The notes: generated from the letters alone by a model not told the origin. A stretch of 64,000 nucleotides of DNA from Streptomyces sp. NBC_01408 (GCF_026340255.1 NZ_JAPEPJ010000001.1:1667001-1731000); one strand, 5' to 3'. Shown: positions 8,458-16,785, counted from the stretch's first letter. Numbers and translations are program-made.

Positions 8458-8802
8458 GGCCAAGACAGTAGGAGCAAGCGGCCCGCCGGGTCCTGAGGCG
8501 ATCGACTGGGTTGAACTGCCCGGCGGCGCCCGCCGGGCTCCCGCGCGGGGGCGCCGCACCGGGCCAACCGGCCTCCCGGACCGGGTGTTTCACGTGAAAC
8601 ACCGCCCGACCAGCGGTCCGCCGACTGAGCGGAGACCGGCCCGGGCACCGGTCGTACCCCTGGCTTTCGCCCGTGGGACGCGAGCGGAATCCAAGTGTCC
8701 GTGTACCCGAGCGCGAACACATCCGGACTCCCGCGCGCCAGAGGCCATAGGGGGTCTCGCCGAGCAGCGGGGTCCGGCCCGCCTTCGGCCGTGCGGGACG
8801 GC
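8458..8802. other. Intergenic region containing parS
   Basis: 345 bases between the FMN reductase start and the next minus-strand stop. Apart from the parS palindrome at 8586-8601 I see no gene. Confidence 0.6.
8586..8601. promoter_or_regulatory. parS centromere site (ParB-binding)
   Basis: TGTTTCACGTGAAACA is a perfect 16-base palindrome that contains the 14-base Streptomyces parS consensus GTTTCACGTGAAAC without mismatch. ParB binds such sites to organise the origin region and drive segregation during sporulation. It lies in a noncoding gap. Exact 14-base identity to a known centromere sequence makes chance occurrence unlikely. Confidence 0.9.
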
Positions 8803-9180
8803 CTACTTGTCGGAGTAGCTGAAGTCCCCGACCGTCCAGGCACTGACGTCCTTGACGGCGATCCGGTACATCCCGCCGGTCTCCGGGATCCCCAGGGTTC
8901 CCTGGAGGATGCGGGCCACGTGGAAGTGCAGGTGAGAGGGTGGTCCGGCCGCGGGCCGGGTACGGCCGCCCTGTTCGGGTTCCCTGAAGATGCCTGCGAA
9001 CGGGCCCAGTTGGTCGGAGTCCTCCAGGACCTCGGCCACGCGCTGGCGCCACACGCTCTCGGGGGCCAGCCGGCCGGTGACGACGGCGCCGTGCACCACG
9101 ACGGTCAGGGACATCTGATTGGTCTGCTCCGACTCGACCATGGAGGCGATGTCGAGGAGCAGGTCGTCAGGAATCGACAT
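8803..9180 (-). CDS. Conserved hypothetical protein (possibly GvpU-like)
   Basis: 125-residue protein beginning MSIPDDLLLDIASMVESEQ (ATG 9180); a TTG 18 bases upstream is the alternative. It contains a beta-rich MSLTVVVHGAVVTGRLAP core, a charged middle and HLHFHVARILQG, ending in AWTVGDFSYSDK. The pattern resembles short actinobacterial proteins annotated as accessory gas-vesicle protein GvpU, but no other gvp gene is visible, so I would not assign a function. It lies downstream of the cold-shock gene, beyond a strong terminator. Confidence 0.72.
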   Translation of the reverse strand: MSIPDDLLLDIASMVESEQTNQMSLTVVVHGAVVTGRLAPESVWRQRVAEVLEDSDQLGPFAGIFREPEQGGRTRPAAGPPSHLHFHVARILQGTLGIPETGGMYRIAVKDVSAWTVGDFSYSDK

Positions 9181-9229
9181 GGGCAGTGACTCTAGCAAGC
9201 GCGGGCGGACGAGGGCCCGGAACGCGACG

Positions 9230-9267
9230 GGCTGGGGCCCGCACCCAAGAGGGTGCGGGCCCCAGCC
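9230..9267 (-). terminator. Terminator of cold-shock gene 1
   Basis: 17-base perfect stem (GGCTGGGGCCCGCACCC with its complement) and AAGA loop, 19 bases beyond the cold-shock stop. A paralogous hairpin follows the second cold-shock gene. Confidence 0.85.
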
Positions 9268-9285
9268 GCGGAGTACGCGTCAGCG

Positions 9286-9489
9286 TCAGGCAGGAACGAT
9301 GTTCTCGGCCTGCGGGCCCTTCTGGCCCTGCGTGACGTCGAAGGTGACCTTCTGGCCTTCCTGAAGCTCACGGAAGCCGGAAGAGGCGATGTTCGAGTAG
9401 TGGGCGAACACGTCCGCGCCGCCACCCTCCTGCTCGATGAAGCCGAAGCCCTTTTCCGCGTTGAACCACTTCACGGTGCCAGATGCCAT
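9286..9489 (-). CDS. Cold-shock protein, CspA family (copy 1)
   Basis: 67-residue single OB-fold RNA/ssDNA chaperone. [20 protein letters not shown] carries RNP1 (KGFGFI), DVFAHYSNI is RNP2, and the protein ends AENIVPA. ATG 9489 is preceded by GGAGAA. The coding sequence is about 85% identical to the second copy 7 kb away, and both genes also share a leader element and a terminator, so this looks like a duplication of the whole transcription unit. A 160-base structured leader implies post-transcriptional control. Confidence 0.96.
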   Translation of the reverse strand: MASGTVKWFNAEKGFGFIEQEGGGADVFAHYSNIASSGFRELQEGQKVTFDVTQGQKGPQAENIVPA

Positions 9490-9663
9490 ATGAATTCTCC
9501 TTCGGGGCATTGCCCGGAATCGCACCGTGCGAAACCGGAGTCGCTGAGATTGTCGCCCCGGCCGGAAATGCACCGGCAAATAAAAAGTGCGCTCACCGAA
9601 AAAGCTGGTGAGAGCACTTGTAAGTTTTTTGGGAACCACAACTGCAACTGAGATCACAGTAGC
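9490..9663 (-). promoter_or_regulatory. Cold-shock promoter and structured 5' leader with attenuator-like hairpin
   Basis: Read on the minus strand, an extended -10 (TGCTACTGT, 9655-9663) is followed by AGTTGCAGTTGTGGTTCCCA, which recurs at the same place in the second cold-shock leader, then about 160 bases of leader. At 9585-9619 AAGTGC-T-CTCACC pairs with GGTGAG-C-GCACTT around a 9-base loop, and a TTTTTATTT run follows: an intrinsic-terminator shape inside the leader. The Shine-Dalgarno GGAGAA is at the far end. Confidence 0.7.
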
Positions 9664-9989
9664 ACGGGGGGAACCGGCCGGCGGGGAAACTTTCCCGTCC
9701 CGGAGCCCGGCGCGCCATCAAATTTCTGAAGCGCCCCGTCCGCATTTCCGCAGGTGCGGCAGTGGATATGTACGTCAGAAAGTCGTATGAGTGTTCAGGT
9801 TTCCGGGCCCCTGCGGGTCACCGGTCCGGCGGTACGGGCCGGCCCCTCGGCCGCGCGGGTGGGCGGCCCGCCCCGGTCGGCCGACGGGGGGAGGAGCGCG
9901 TGCGGGATGCGCTCGGATATGCATATTTTGTCGTGTATGCCCGAAAGGTTCCCACTCGTCAGTCCACTCCCGTTGAGGAAGGCCCGTCC

Positions 9990-10415
9990 ATGAAGCGATT
10001 CCCGGTGATCGGTGTGCTCTGCGTCAGCGCGGCATTCGGTCTCGCCGCGTGCTCCGACGACAGTTCGCCCGCCGAAGAGGCCACCAAGGCCGCCGCCGAC
10101 CTGTGCACCGACCTGGGCGCGCTCAAGGCCGACAACGCGAAACTGAAGGCCCTGAATCCGGCGACGGCGACCAAGGACCAGATCAAGGAGGCGTACGACG
10201 CGGTCCAGAGCGACTGGGACAACGTCAAGGAGAACCTGTCCAAGCTGAGGGAGTCGGAGCAGGCCGCGGTCAAGGCGGCCGCCGAGGACCTGAAGAAGGG
10301 CTACGAGGGCCTCCCGGGGGACACGACCGGCCAGCAGGCGCTCACCCAGCTCCAGCCGCAGGTCCAGAAGCTGGACGAGGCCACGACCGCCGCGTCCACC
10401 GGCCTCCGGTGCTGA
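9990..10415 (+). CDS. Small secreted lipoprotein, coiled-coil
   Basis: 141 residues with a type II signal peptide (MKRFPVIGVLCVSAAFGLAAC, lipobox LAAC, lipidated Cys about residue 21). The mature part is mostly helical with heptad-like Leu/Ala spacing (LKADNAKLKALNP, ENLSKLRESEQAAVKAAAED). It is anchored on the outer face of the membrane. ATG 9990 has an AGGAAGG-type ribosome site. I do not recognise a specific family. It is monocistronic, and converges with the ClC gene. About 330 bases upstream, back to the cold-shock promoter, hold no gene. Confidence 0.85.
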   Translation: MKRFPVIGVLCVSAAFGLAACSDDSSPAEEATKAAADLCTDLGALKADNAKLKALNPATATKDQIKEAYDAVQSDWDNVKENLSKLRESEQAAVKAAAEDLKKGYEGLPGDTTGQQALTQLQPQVQKLDEATTAASTGLRC

Positions 10416-10439
10416 CAGCCTGCTGACAGGCCCTCCGGC

Positions 10440-10463
10440 GGCCGGGGTTACGGGGCCCCGGCC
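10440..10463. terminator. Hairpin between convergent genes
   Basis: GGCCGGGG and CCCCGGCC pair around an 8-base loop that overlaps the stop codon of the ClC gene. Confidence 0.55.
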
Positions 10464-11812
10464 ACCGCCCTCTCCGCCTTCTCCTCCGCGTGCCCGTGGG
10501 GCGGCAGCAGCTCGCTGACGACGAAGGAGACCACGGCCGCGAGGATCACGACGGGCATCATGGCCGAGGTGTCGAGGATCAGGGTCACCAGGACCACGCT
10601 GCTCACCGGCAGCCGCATCACGGCCGCCAGCGCCGCGGCCATGCCCGCCGCGAACCCCGGTACGACGCCCAGGCCCGGCAGGGACGACAGGAGCACGCCC
10701 GCCGCGGCCCCGAGGAAGAGCGCGGGGAAGACGGGGCCGCCGCGCAGGCCGCCGAGGCAGAGCGTGTAGGCGACGCCCTTGAACAGCAGGACGGCGAGCA
10801 GCGCCCCGATGCCCCAGGCGTGCGGGTCGGTGGCCAGCGCGGCGGTCGCGGCCTGGCCGGAGGAGGCGACCTCGGCGGGGGAACGGCCGGTGATCAGCGC
10901 GTAGAGGGCGGCGCAGGCCGCGGCGCCGAGGGCGCACAGGACGGTCCGGACGAGGGGCCGTCCCGTGACGTACGTGGCGACCGCCCGGGCCCAGGTCAGT
11001 ACGGGGTGCAGGACGAGGGCGAGGACCACGGCGATGGCCAGCGCCCAGAGCACGTCCCCCACGTCCAGGTGGGCCTCCGGGAGGGCCGAGCCCAGCGACA
11101 GGTCCCCGGTCGACAGCCCGGTCCAGCGTCCGAGTCCGGTGAACACCAGGTATCCGATGCCGCTGGACAGCAGGGAGGGCAGCATGACGGCGAACAGCTG
11201 CGGCCCGCCCACACCCGCCACCTCGATCAGCAGCACCGCGGCGATCAGCGGGTTGCCGAAGATGGCGGAGATCGCGGCCGCGGCGCCGGCCGCCCCCAGG
11301 AGCGCGGTGCTCTGCGGGGTCGCCGGCGCCTGCGCGAGGTTCCGGAACAGCACGGCCAGGCCGCCGCCCAGGGCGATCAGCGGGGCCTCCGGACCCAGGG
11401 TCGCGCCGAGCGGAAGGCTGGCCAGCGCCGCGATGACGACCCCGGGCAGGACCGCGGGAGAGGTGCCCACCGTGTGCAGTCCGGCGGCGGGCACGTGGCC
11501 GCCCCCACCGGGCAGGTGGGTGACGACCAGGCCGACCACGGTTCCGGCGACGAGCAGCAGGGGGAGCGGCCACCACCACGGCGGGGCGTCCCAGCCCAGC
11601 GCCCGGGGGAGGTCCGCCCACAGGGTGTGCTCCAGTTCGTGCAGCAGGACGAGGAACCAGAAGGCGGCGAGGGACACCGGGATGCCGATCAGGCCGCAGA
11701 AGGCGAGCACTTTGAGGTAGCCGGGGTTGCGGAGCATGTCCCGCAGGACCAGGGCCTCCTGCGGCCCGGTCCCGATGGGCGGGGGGTCGGACCGAGGGCG
11801 CGGCTCCGTCAT
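10448..11812 (-). CDS. ClC-family chloride channel/antiporter
   Basis: 454 residues with about ten or more hydrophobic segments. The three anion-selectivity loops appear in diverged form: GGGGHVPAAG (for GSGIP), LGPEAPLIALGGG (for GREGP; the Glu gate position is retained as E in GPEAP) and GPVFPALFLGAAAG (for GxFxP). No CBS domains follow, as in other short bacterial members. ATG 11812 starts MTEPRPRSDPP. Next to it on the same strand, 83 bases upstream, is a potassium channel gene, so the pair may handle ion balance. Confidence 0.9.
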   Translation of the reverse strand: MTEPRPRSDPPPIGTGPQEALVLRDMLRNPGYLKVLAFCGLIGIPVSLAAFWFLVLLHELEHTLWADLPRALGWDAPPWWWPLPLLLVAGTVVGLVVTHLPGGGGHVPAAGLHTVGTSPAVLPGVVIAALASLPLGATLGPEAPLIALGGGLAVLFRNLAQAPATPQSTALLGAAGAAAAISAIFGNPLIAAVLLIEVAGVGGPQLFAVMLPSLLSSGIGYLVFTGLGRWTGLSTGDLSLGSALPEAHLDVGDVLWALAIAVVLALVLHPVLTWARAVATYVTGRPLVRTVLCALGAAACAALYALITGRSPAEVASSGQAATAALATDPHAWGIGALLAVLLFKGVAYTLCLGGLRGGPVFPALFLGAAAGVLLSSLPGLGVVPGFAAGMAAALAAVMRLPVSSVVLVTLILDTSAMMPVVILAAVVSFVVSELLPPHGHAEEKAERAVAGAP

Positions 11813-11894
11813 GGGGCACCTCCCTTTCCCCTCGATGGTCCACCCGGACGGAGGCCTCCGCCGCCGGGACCGGCCGGGCCGCGGCCGCGGCCGT

Positions 11895-12473
11895 TCACGG
11901 CTCGTCCTCCAGCGGCGGGAGCGGGCTCCCGCGCCTGCGTATCCCGATCCTGACCGCGCCGACGAGGGCCTTGACGATCACGCCCAGCACGATCAGGTCG
12001 GCGACCATCTGCACGGTGGCCAGCGCGCGGCCGGTCTCCGTGAGGGGCACGATGTCCCCGAATCCGACGGTCGTGAACACGGTGACGGTGAAGTACAGCG
12101 CGTCGGTCCGGTTCAGCCGCTCCGAGAACGTCTGCGGAATTTCCACGGCGAGCATGAAGTACGTCGCGGCGAAGAGCACCAGGAACAGCGGGACGGCGGT
12201 GGCCAGCGCCTCGACGGCGCGCAGCCTCGGATGCTCCGCACGGGTGATGGCGGCGGCCTGGTGGACGACCACCCCGCCGAAGAGCAGCAGGCCGAGCACC
12301 AGCAGGACGACCGCGAGGACGCCGAATCCGTCGTCCAGCGGGGCGAGGTAGTAGAGCGCGGTGAGCAGGACGATCGAGGCGGTCGAGCGGAGCAGGCATC
12401 CGACGAGCAGGCGACCGTGCCCCCGGTCGGTCGGGCCGGCCGGGTCCCCCCATTCGGATGCGGTGTGGTCCAT
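11895..12473 (-). CDS. Two-TM potassium channel (Ion_trans_2)
   Basis: 192 residues with four hydrophobic segments. The last pair flanks a P-loop carrying the K+ selectivity filter TVGFGD (sequence YFTVTVFTTVGFGDIVPLT, about residues 125-145). It has no cytoplasmic RCK domain, only a short basic tail. The start is placed at MDHTASEWGD (ATG 12473) because the upstream extension lies in the divergent promoter region. It is co-oriented with the ClC gene. Confidence 0.9.
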   Translation of the reverse strand: MDHTASEWGDPAGPTDRGHGRLLVGCLLRSTASIVLLTALYYLAPLDDGFGVLAVVLLVLGLLLFGGVVVHQAAAITRAEHPRLRAVEALATAVPLFLVLFAATYFMLAVEIPQTFSERLNRTDALYFTVTVFTTVGFGDIVPLTETGRALATVQMVADLIVLGVIVKALVGAVRIGIRRRGSPLPPLEDEP

Positions 12474-12610
12474 GGCTTCAGGAGAAGACGGCGGAAGGCG
12501 TAGCGCGACCGGAGCACGGGCTCGTGGACCGCTTCCGCCGTCCGCTCGGAATGCGGACCTCGTGCACCGACTGTATGAATGAAGAACCGCCTTCATGATC
12601 GGAGCCGAGC

Positions 12611-13000
12611 ATGGATGACTATCCGCTTCTCAACCTCTTCTGGACGATGTTGTGGCTCTTCCTGTGGATCATGTGGTTCTTCCTCCTCTTCAAGGTCGTG
12701 ACGGACATCTTCCGTGACCACGAGCTCGGGGGCTGGGGGAAGGCGGGCTGGCTCGTCCTCGTCCTGCTGCTGCCGTTCATCGGCGTCTTCATCTACGTCA
12801 TCGCCCGAGGCAAGAGCATGAGCCAGCGGGACGTGAAACAGCTCAAGGAGCAGGACGAGGCCTTCAAGACGTACGTCCAGAAAGCGGCCGGGTCGGGCGG
12901 CGGTTCGGCGGACGAGCTGCACAAGCTCTCCGCGCTGAAGGACAAGGGTGATATCACCCAGGAGGAATTCGACCGGGCCAAGGCCAAGATCCTGGCCTGA
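12611..13000 (+). CDS. Membrane protein with PLDc_N and SHOCT domains
   Basis: 129 residues. Two N-terminal hydrophobic helices (LFWTMLWLFLWIMWFFLLF and GKAGWLVLVLLLPFIGVFIY) form a phospholipase D N-terminal-type membrane domain. A linker and a C-terminal SHOCT motif (LHKLSALKDKGDITQEEFDR, then KAKILA) follow. SHOCT is an oligomerisation module; the biological role is unknown. ATG 12611 begins MDDYPLLNLF. It is divergent from the potassium channel. Confidence 0.9.
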   Translation: MDDYPLLNLFWTMLWLFLWIMWFFLLFKVVTDIFRDHELGGWGKAGWLVLVLLLPFIGVFIYVIARGKSMSQRDVKQLKEQDEAFKTYVQKAAGSGGGSADELHKLSALKDKGDITQEEFDRAKAKILA

Positions 13001-13020
13001 AGTCCCCCGCACCGGGACCC

Positions 13021-13051
13021 GCGGGCCCCGCCCCTCCCGGGCGGGGCCCGC
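13021..13051 (+). terminator. Strong GC hairpin terminator
   Basis: GCGGGCCCCGCCC pairs perfectly with GGGCGGGGCCCGC around a 5-base loop, 20 bases past the SHOCT gene. Confidence 0.85.
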
Positions 13052-13057
13052 ATTCGT

Positions 13058-13073
13058 TGATACGTCGGTACCA
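13058..13073. promoter_or_regulatory. TetR operator, autoregulatory copy
   Basis: TGATACGTCGGTACCA, an imperfect 16-base dyad 59 bases before the TetR start. The same element with one change (TGATACGCCGGTACCA) and a more symmetric version precede the hydrolase gene at 19.5 kb. Confidence 0.7.
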
Positions 13074-13131
13074 TGAACCTGTCCGGGCGGACCGGACCGC
13101 GAACCCACCACCGACGGCGGAGACCCGGTAC

Positions 13132-13737
13132 ATGCCCAAGCGCGTTGACCACGAGGAACGGCGGACCCAGATCGCCGAGGCGCTCATCCGCGTCGCCGGC
13201 CGGCAGGGACTGCACGCGGTCGGGATGCGGGACGTGGCAGCCGAGGCGGGCGTGTCCCTGCGGCTCGTCCAGTACTACTTCCAGACCAAGGAGAAGCTGC
13301 TCTTCTACGGGCTCCAGCACCTCACCGACCGCTTCACCGCGCGGGTGGGCGCCCGTCTCGCCGCCGCCGGACCGGACCCCGGTGCCCGCGCGACCGTGGA
13401 GGCGCTGCTGCTGGCCTCCCTGCCGACCGACGAGGAGAGCCGCACCTTCCATCTCCTCTACAGCTCCTACGCGATCCTGTCCGTGACCGACGAGGCGCTG
13501 GCCGCCCAGCCCTTCATCGACAACCCCGACGCCGCGGAGAACGCCCTGACCGGCCTGTTCCGGCAGGCCCAGGAATCCGGCCTGGCCGACCGCCGTGCCG
13601 ACGCGCGCACGGAGGCGATCAGCCTGCTCGCGATGACGGCGACCATGGGCACCAGCATCCTCGTGGGCCAGCGCACCCCCGATTCGGCCGTCGCGGTGCT
13701 CCGCCACCACCTGGACCGCATCTTCACGCCTTCCTGA
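13132..13737 (+). CDS. TetR-family transcriptional repressor
   Basis: 201 residues. The N-terminal helix-turn-helix is IAEALIRVAGRQGLHAVGMR, then VAAEAGVSLRLVQYYFQTKE, and the C-terminal ligand domain ends LRHHLDRIFTPS. The start is ATG 13132 (MPKRVDHEERR); the longer frame crosses the operator. No gene is downstream in its transcription unit. A near-identical operator occurs before its own gene and 6 kb away at the alpha/beta hydrolase (18557-19507), which is therefore its best predicted target. Confidence 0.9.
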   Translation: MPKRVDHEERRTQIAEALIRVAGRQGLHAVGMRDVAAEAGVSLRLVQYYFQTKEKLLFYGLQHLTDRFTARVGARLAAAGPDPGARATVEALLLASLPTDEESRTFHLLYSSYAILSVTDEALAAQPFIDNPDAAENALTGLFRQAQESGLADRRADARTEAISLLAMTATMGTSILVGQRTPDSAVAVLRHHLDRIFTPS

Positions 13738-13790
13738 CCGTCGGCCGGGCCCAGTCGGCGGGCGGCAGTGGCGTGGCGCCCGCCCTCAGC

Positions 13791-13865
13791 CAGGCAGACC
13801 GGGAGTCAGGCAGACCGGGAGTCAGGCAGACCTGGGGACAGGCAGACCGGAGTCAGGCAGAGGTG
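13791..13865. repeat. 16-bp tandem repeat overlapping a gene end
   Basis: Unit CAGGCAGACCGGGAGT, with copies starting at 13791, 13807, 13823, 13839 (15 bp) and a partial copy at 13854. The MerR stop codon (13853-13855) lies in the last copy. Confidence 0.85.
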
Positions 13866-14191
13866 TCGGGCGGTGATCCCGCGGCACGGCGGAATTCGGC
13901 GTTGAGCCGCTGTGCCTCTTCGAGCTGGTCCTCCAGGATGACGATGCGGCAGGCGGCCTCGACCTGCATGCCCTGGTCGACGAGTTCCCTGGCGCGGGCC
14001 GCGATGCGCAGCTGGTAGCGGGAGTAGCGGCGGTGTCCGCCTTCGGAGCGCAGCGGTGTGATCAGGCGGGCTTCTCCGATGGCCCGGAGGAAGCCGGGGG
14101 TGGTGCCGAGCAGCTCGGCGGCCCTGCCCATCGTGTAGGCGGGGTAGTCGTCGTCGTCCAGTCGGCCGCCGAGCGAGTCATCCGCTGTCAT
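13853..14191 (-). CDS. MerR-family transcriptional regulator (HTH only)
   Basis: 112 residues. Winged-helix MerR DNA-binding motif YTMGRAAELLGTTPGFLRAI, then GLITPLR-type wing (ARLITPLRSEGGHRRYSRYQ) and a coiled-coil dimerisation helix (VILEDQLEEAQRLNAEFRR). No effector domain follows. ATG 14191 has a GGAGG site. It is located beside the cold-shock/helicase group. The stop lies inside a tandem repeat. Confidence 0.9.
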   Translation of the reverse strand: MTADDSLGGRLDDDDYPAYTMGRAAELLGTTPGFLRAIGEARLITPLRSEGGHRRYSRYQLRIAARARELVDQGMQVEAACRIVILEDQLEEAQRLNAEFRRAAGSPPDTSA

Positions 14192-14397
14192 CTGCACCTC
14201 CTCTTGGGAACGCGTCGGGGGCCCCGGCGCCGAACGGCACCCGGGGCCCCGGAGGAAATTCAACACCATCGGCCGCTCCCGGCGCTGGCCGACCTGACCG
14301 GGCACCGCGTTCCGTACGCGACGAGGGCCCCGGCCGGCGTGTGCCGGTCGGGGCCCTCGGTGTCGTTGCGGTGCCGCTGGGCGGCCCGGCCCGTCGC

Positions 14398-14709
14398 TCA
14401 GACGGACACGGGGGAGCCGAGGAGCGCGGACGCCCGCTGGAGCGGGTCGATGCCGCGCGCGGGGGCGGGGGCCTCGGGCAGTCCGCGGCAGGTGAAGCCG
14501 AGCTGGGTCATGGCCCGGACGACTTCGCCGGCGCTGAAGTCGCGGCGGTCCTGGCGGGTGATGACCTGGCCGACCTGCTTGACCGGGTAGACGCGGCGGC
14601 CGATGATCACGGACTCGCCGACGACGGGTTCGGGCTTGACGCCCTTCATCGATTCCAGCACGCCGCTCTTGGTGAGGTCGAACGGGAATCGGGCGATGAC
14701 ACAGCGCAT
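14398..14709 (-). CDS. Small protein of the SCO5918-type family next to RNA helicase
   Basis: 103 residues: MRCVIARFPFDLTKSGVLES, a beta-rich centre (VVGESVIIGRRVYPVKQVGQ) and TRQDRRDFSAGEVVRAMTQLGF. It resembles the short family, named after S. coelicolor SCO5918, that accompanies DEAD-box helicase and cold-shock genes in Streptomyces (recalled, not searched). It starts 49 bases after the helicase stop on the same strand and so probably belongs to its operon. Molecular function unknown; an RNA-related role is inferred from position. Confidence 0.8.
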   Translation of the reverse strand: MRCVIARFPFDLTKSGVLESMKGVKPEPVVGESVIIGRRVYPVKQVGQVITRQDRRDFSAGEVVRAMTQLGFTCRGLPEAPAPARGIDPLQRASALLGSPVSV

Positions 14710-14758
14710 GATTGCCTCACAGGGAGAAGGGGAGAGTGGTCGACCTGGGGGAGGTGCT

Positions 14759-16273
14759 TCAGGCGGCCGTGCCCAGTGCCGGCTGCCGCTGGGTGTTACG
14801 GCGCGCTGCCTGCGAGGGCCGGCCGCGCCGGCCGCGTGAGGCGGCGCTGCGCTTGGGGCGCTCGCTCACCGGTGCCGTGATGACGACGGGGATGCCGGAG
14901 GGGGCCTGGGCGCCGGTGATGCGGTGCAGTTCGGCCTCGCCGGAGCGGACCTGGGTGGTCTGCGGGACGATCCCGGCGGCAACCATGAGACGGCTCATGT
15001 CGCGGCGCTGGTTGGGCGTGACGAGGGTGACGACGCTGCCGGACTCGCCGGCGCGGGCGGTGCGTCCGCCGCGGTGGAGGTAGTCCTTGTGGTCGGTGGG
15101 CGGGTCCACGTTGACCACGAGGTCCAGGTTGTCGACGTGGATGCCGCGGGCGGCGACGTTGGTGGCGACCAGCACCGTCACGTGCCCGGTCTTGAACTGG
15201 GCCAGGGTGCGGGTGCGCTGGGGCTGGGACTTGCCGCCGTGCAGGGCGGCGGCCCGTACTCCGCTGTTGAGGAGGTCCTGGGTCAGCCGGTCGACGGCGT
15301 GCTTGGTGTCCAGGAACATGATCACGCGGCCGTCGCGGGCGGCGATCTGCGTGGTCGTGGCGTGCTTGTCGGCGCCGTGGACGTGCAGTACGTGGTGTTC
15401 CATCGTGGTCACCGCGCCGGCCGAGGGGTCGACGGAGTGGACGACGGGATCGCTGAGGTAGCGGCGCACGAGCAGGTCGACGTTGCGGTCGAGGGTCGCC
15501 GAGAACAGCATGCGCTGCCCCTCCGGGCGTACCTGGTCGAGCAGGGCCGTGACCTGCGGCATGAAGCCCATGTCGGCCATCTGGTCGGCCTCGTCGAGCA
15601 CGGTGATCTCCACCTGGCCGAGCCGGCAGTCGCCGCGCTCGATCAGGTCGGCGAGGCGCCCGGGGGTCGCGACGACCACCTCCGCACCACCGCGCAGGGC
15701 GCCGGCCTGCTTGGCGATCGACATACCGCCCACGACCGTGGTCAGCCGCAGCTTCACGGAGCGGGCGTACGGCGTGAGGGCGTCGGTCACCTGCTGGGCG
15801 AGCTCGCGGGTGGGGACGAGCACCAGGGCCAGCGGCTGCCGGGGCTCGGCCCGCCGGCCGGCGGTACGGGCCAGCAGGGCGAGGCCGAAGGCGAGGGTCT
15901 TGCCGGACCCGGTGCGCCCGCGACCGAGTACGTCGCGGCCCGCGAGGGTGTTCGGCAGGGTCGCGGCCTGGATCGGGAAGGGGACGCTCACACCCTCGGT
16001 GCCGAGCGCGGCGAGGAGCTGGCCGGGCATGTCGAGATCGGCGAACGCCTCGACGGCGGGCAGCCCGGGGGTGATCGTCTTGGGCAGGGCGAACTCACCC
16101 TGCACGGCTGCGGGGCGGCGGCCGTAGCCGCCGGAACGGGACTGGCCGCCGGAACGGGACTGCCCGCCGGAACGGCTGGGGGCCGGCGCGCCGAAGCGGG
16201 CTCCGCGCGCGGAGCCGTCGGAGCGGCCTCCGACCGTGCGGGAGGAGCGATTGTTCGTACGTGTGCGGTTCAT
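14759..16273 (-). CDS. DEAD-box ATP-dependent RNA helicase
   Basis: 504 residues. An N-terminal SRSGGQ-repeat, Arg/Gly-rich region (about 1-55) precedes the RecA1 core with Q-motif (VPFPIQAATLP), Walker A (GRGRTGSGKT), PTRELAQQV, TPGRLADLIERG, DEAD (VLDEADQMADMGF) and SAT (MLFSATLDRNVD). RecA2 motifs follow: FLDTKHAVDRL, VATNVAARGIHVDN and HRGGRTARAG. The tail is basic (SERPKRSAASRGRRGRPSQ). It sits between a cold-shock gene and a small SCO5918-type protein, so a cold or RNA-remodelling role is likely. Confidence 0.95.
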   Translation of the reverse strand: MNRTRTNNRSSRTVGGRSDGSARGARFGAPAPSRSGGQSRSGGQSRSGGYGRRPAAVQGEFALPKTITPGLPAVEAFADLDMPGQLLAALGTEGVSVPFPIQAATLPNTLAGRDVLGRGRTGSGKTLAFGLALLARTAGRRAEPRQPLALVLVPTRELAQQVTDALTPYARSVKLRLTTVVGGMSIAKQAGALRGGAEVVVATPGRLADLIERGDCRLGQVEITVLDEADQMADMGFMPQVTALLDQVRPEGQRMLFSATLDRNVDLLVRRYLSDPVVHSVDPSAGAVTTMEHHVLHVHGADKHATTTQIAARDGRVIMFLDTKHAVDRLTQDLLNSGVRAAALHGGKSQPQRTRTLAQFKTGHVTVLVATNVAARGIHVDNLDLVVNVDPPTDHKDYLHRGGRTARAGESGSVVTLVTPNQRRDMSRLMVAAGIVPQTTQVRSGEAELHRITGAQAPSGIPVVITAPVSERPKRSAASRGRRGRPSQAARRNTQRQPALGTAA

Positions 16274-16525
16274 GCGGAACCTTCCTCGATGCGGCGCATA
16301 TCAAGGAATTCCCGCAGCGATGAGCGGCATGGAGAATTGCAAGAATGGCCGAATGGAACGCGAAAGCGAACCTGGCCGGCGCACATCAAAATGCGGGCGC
16401 AGGTGCTGGAATGGGTGACACGGTGCGGAGGTGATCCGCTCCCCGAGTGAGGGATCCCCGTACGAGGGGACCGTGGAATCCTCGGGTCGTCCCGCAGGTG
16501 AACCCACTGCGGGGAAAATGCGTGC
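16274..16525. other. Intergenic leader of the helicase operon
   Basis: Between the helicase start and the cold-shock terminator. It is locally AT-richer near 16310-16390, consistent with a promoter, but I cannot define -10/-35 elements with confidence. No gene seen. Confidence 0.4.
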
Positions 16526-16563
16526 AGCTGAGGCCCGCACCCCGAGGGATGCGGGCCCCAGCT
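16526..16563 (-). terminator. Terminator of cold-shock gene 2
   Basis: AGCTG-AGGCCCGCA pairs with TGCGGGCC-CAGCT with minor mismatches, 19 bases after the cold-shock stop. It is related in sequence and position to the hairpin at 9230-9267. Confidence 0.75.
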
Positions 16564-16581
16564 ACGAAGTACGCGTCAGCG

Positions 16582-16785
16582 TCAGGCGGGAACGATGTTC
16601 TCGGCCGTCGGGCCCTTCTGGCCCTGCGCGATGTCGAAGCTGACCTTCTGGCCTTCCTGCAGCTCGCGGAAGCCCTGGGCGGCGATGTTCGAGTAGTGGG
16701 CGAACACGTCAGCGCCGCCACCGTCCTGCTCGATGAAGCCGAAACCCTTTTCCGCGTTGAACCACTTCACGGTACCAGTAGCCAT
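16582..16785 (-). CDS. Cold-shock protein, CspA family (copy 2)
   Basis: 67-residue OB-fold RNA chaperone: [20 protein letters not shown] (RNP1 KGFGFI), [16 protein letters not shown] (RNP2) and the AENIVPA end. ATG 16785 is preceded by AAGGAGAT. It is upstream of the DEAD-box helicase but separated by a terminator, so they form a partial-readthrough or co-regulated pair rather than a simple operon. The leader begins with the same 24-base block as copy 1. Confidence 0.96.
   Translation of the reverse strand: MATGTVKWFNAEKGFGFIEQDGGGADVFAHYSNIAAQGFRELQEGQKVSFDIAQGQKGPTAENIVPA

Noticed and set aside
9585..9619. Leader hairpin considered as terminator of an upstream minus-strand gene
   Set aside because: No minus-strand gene ends upstream within several hundred bases, and the csp promoter-like box lies before it on the same strand.
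13791..13865. Tandem 16-bp repeat considered as a CRISPR array
   Set aside because: Units are contiguous with no spacers.
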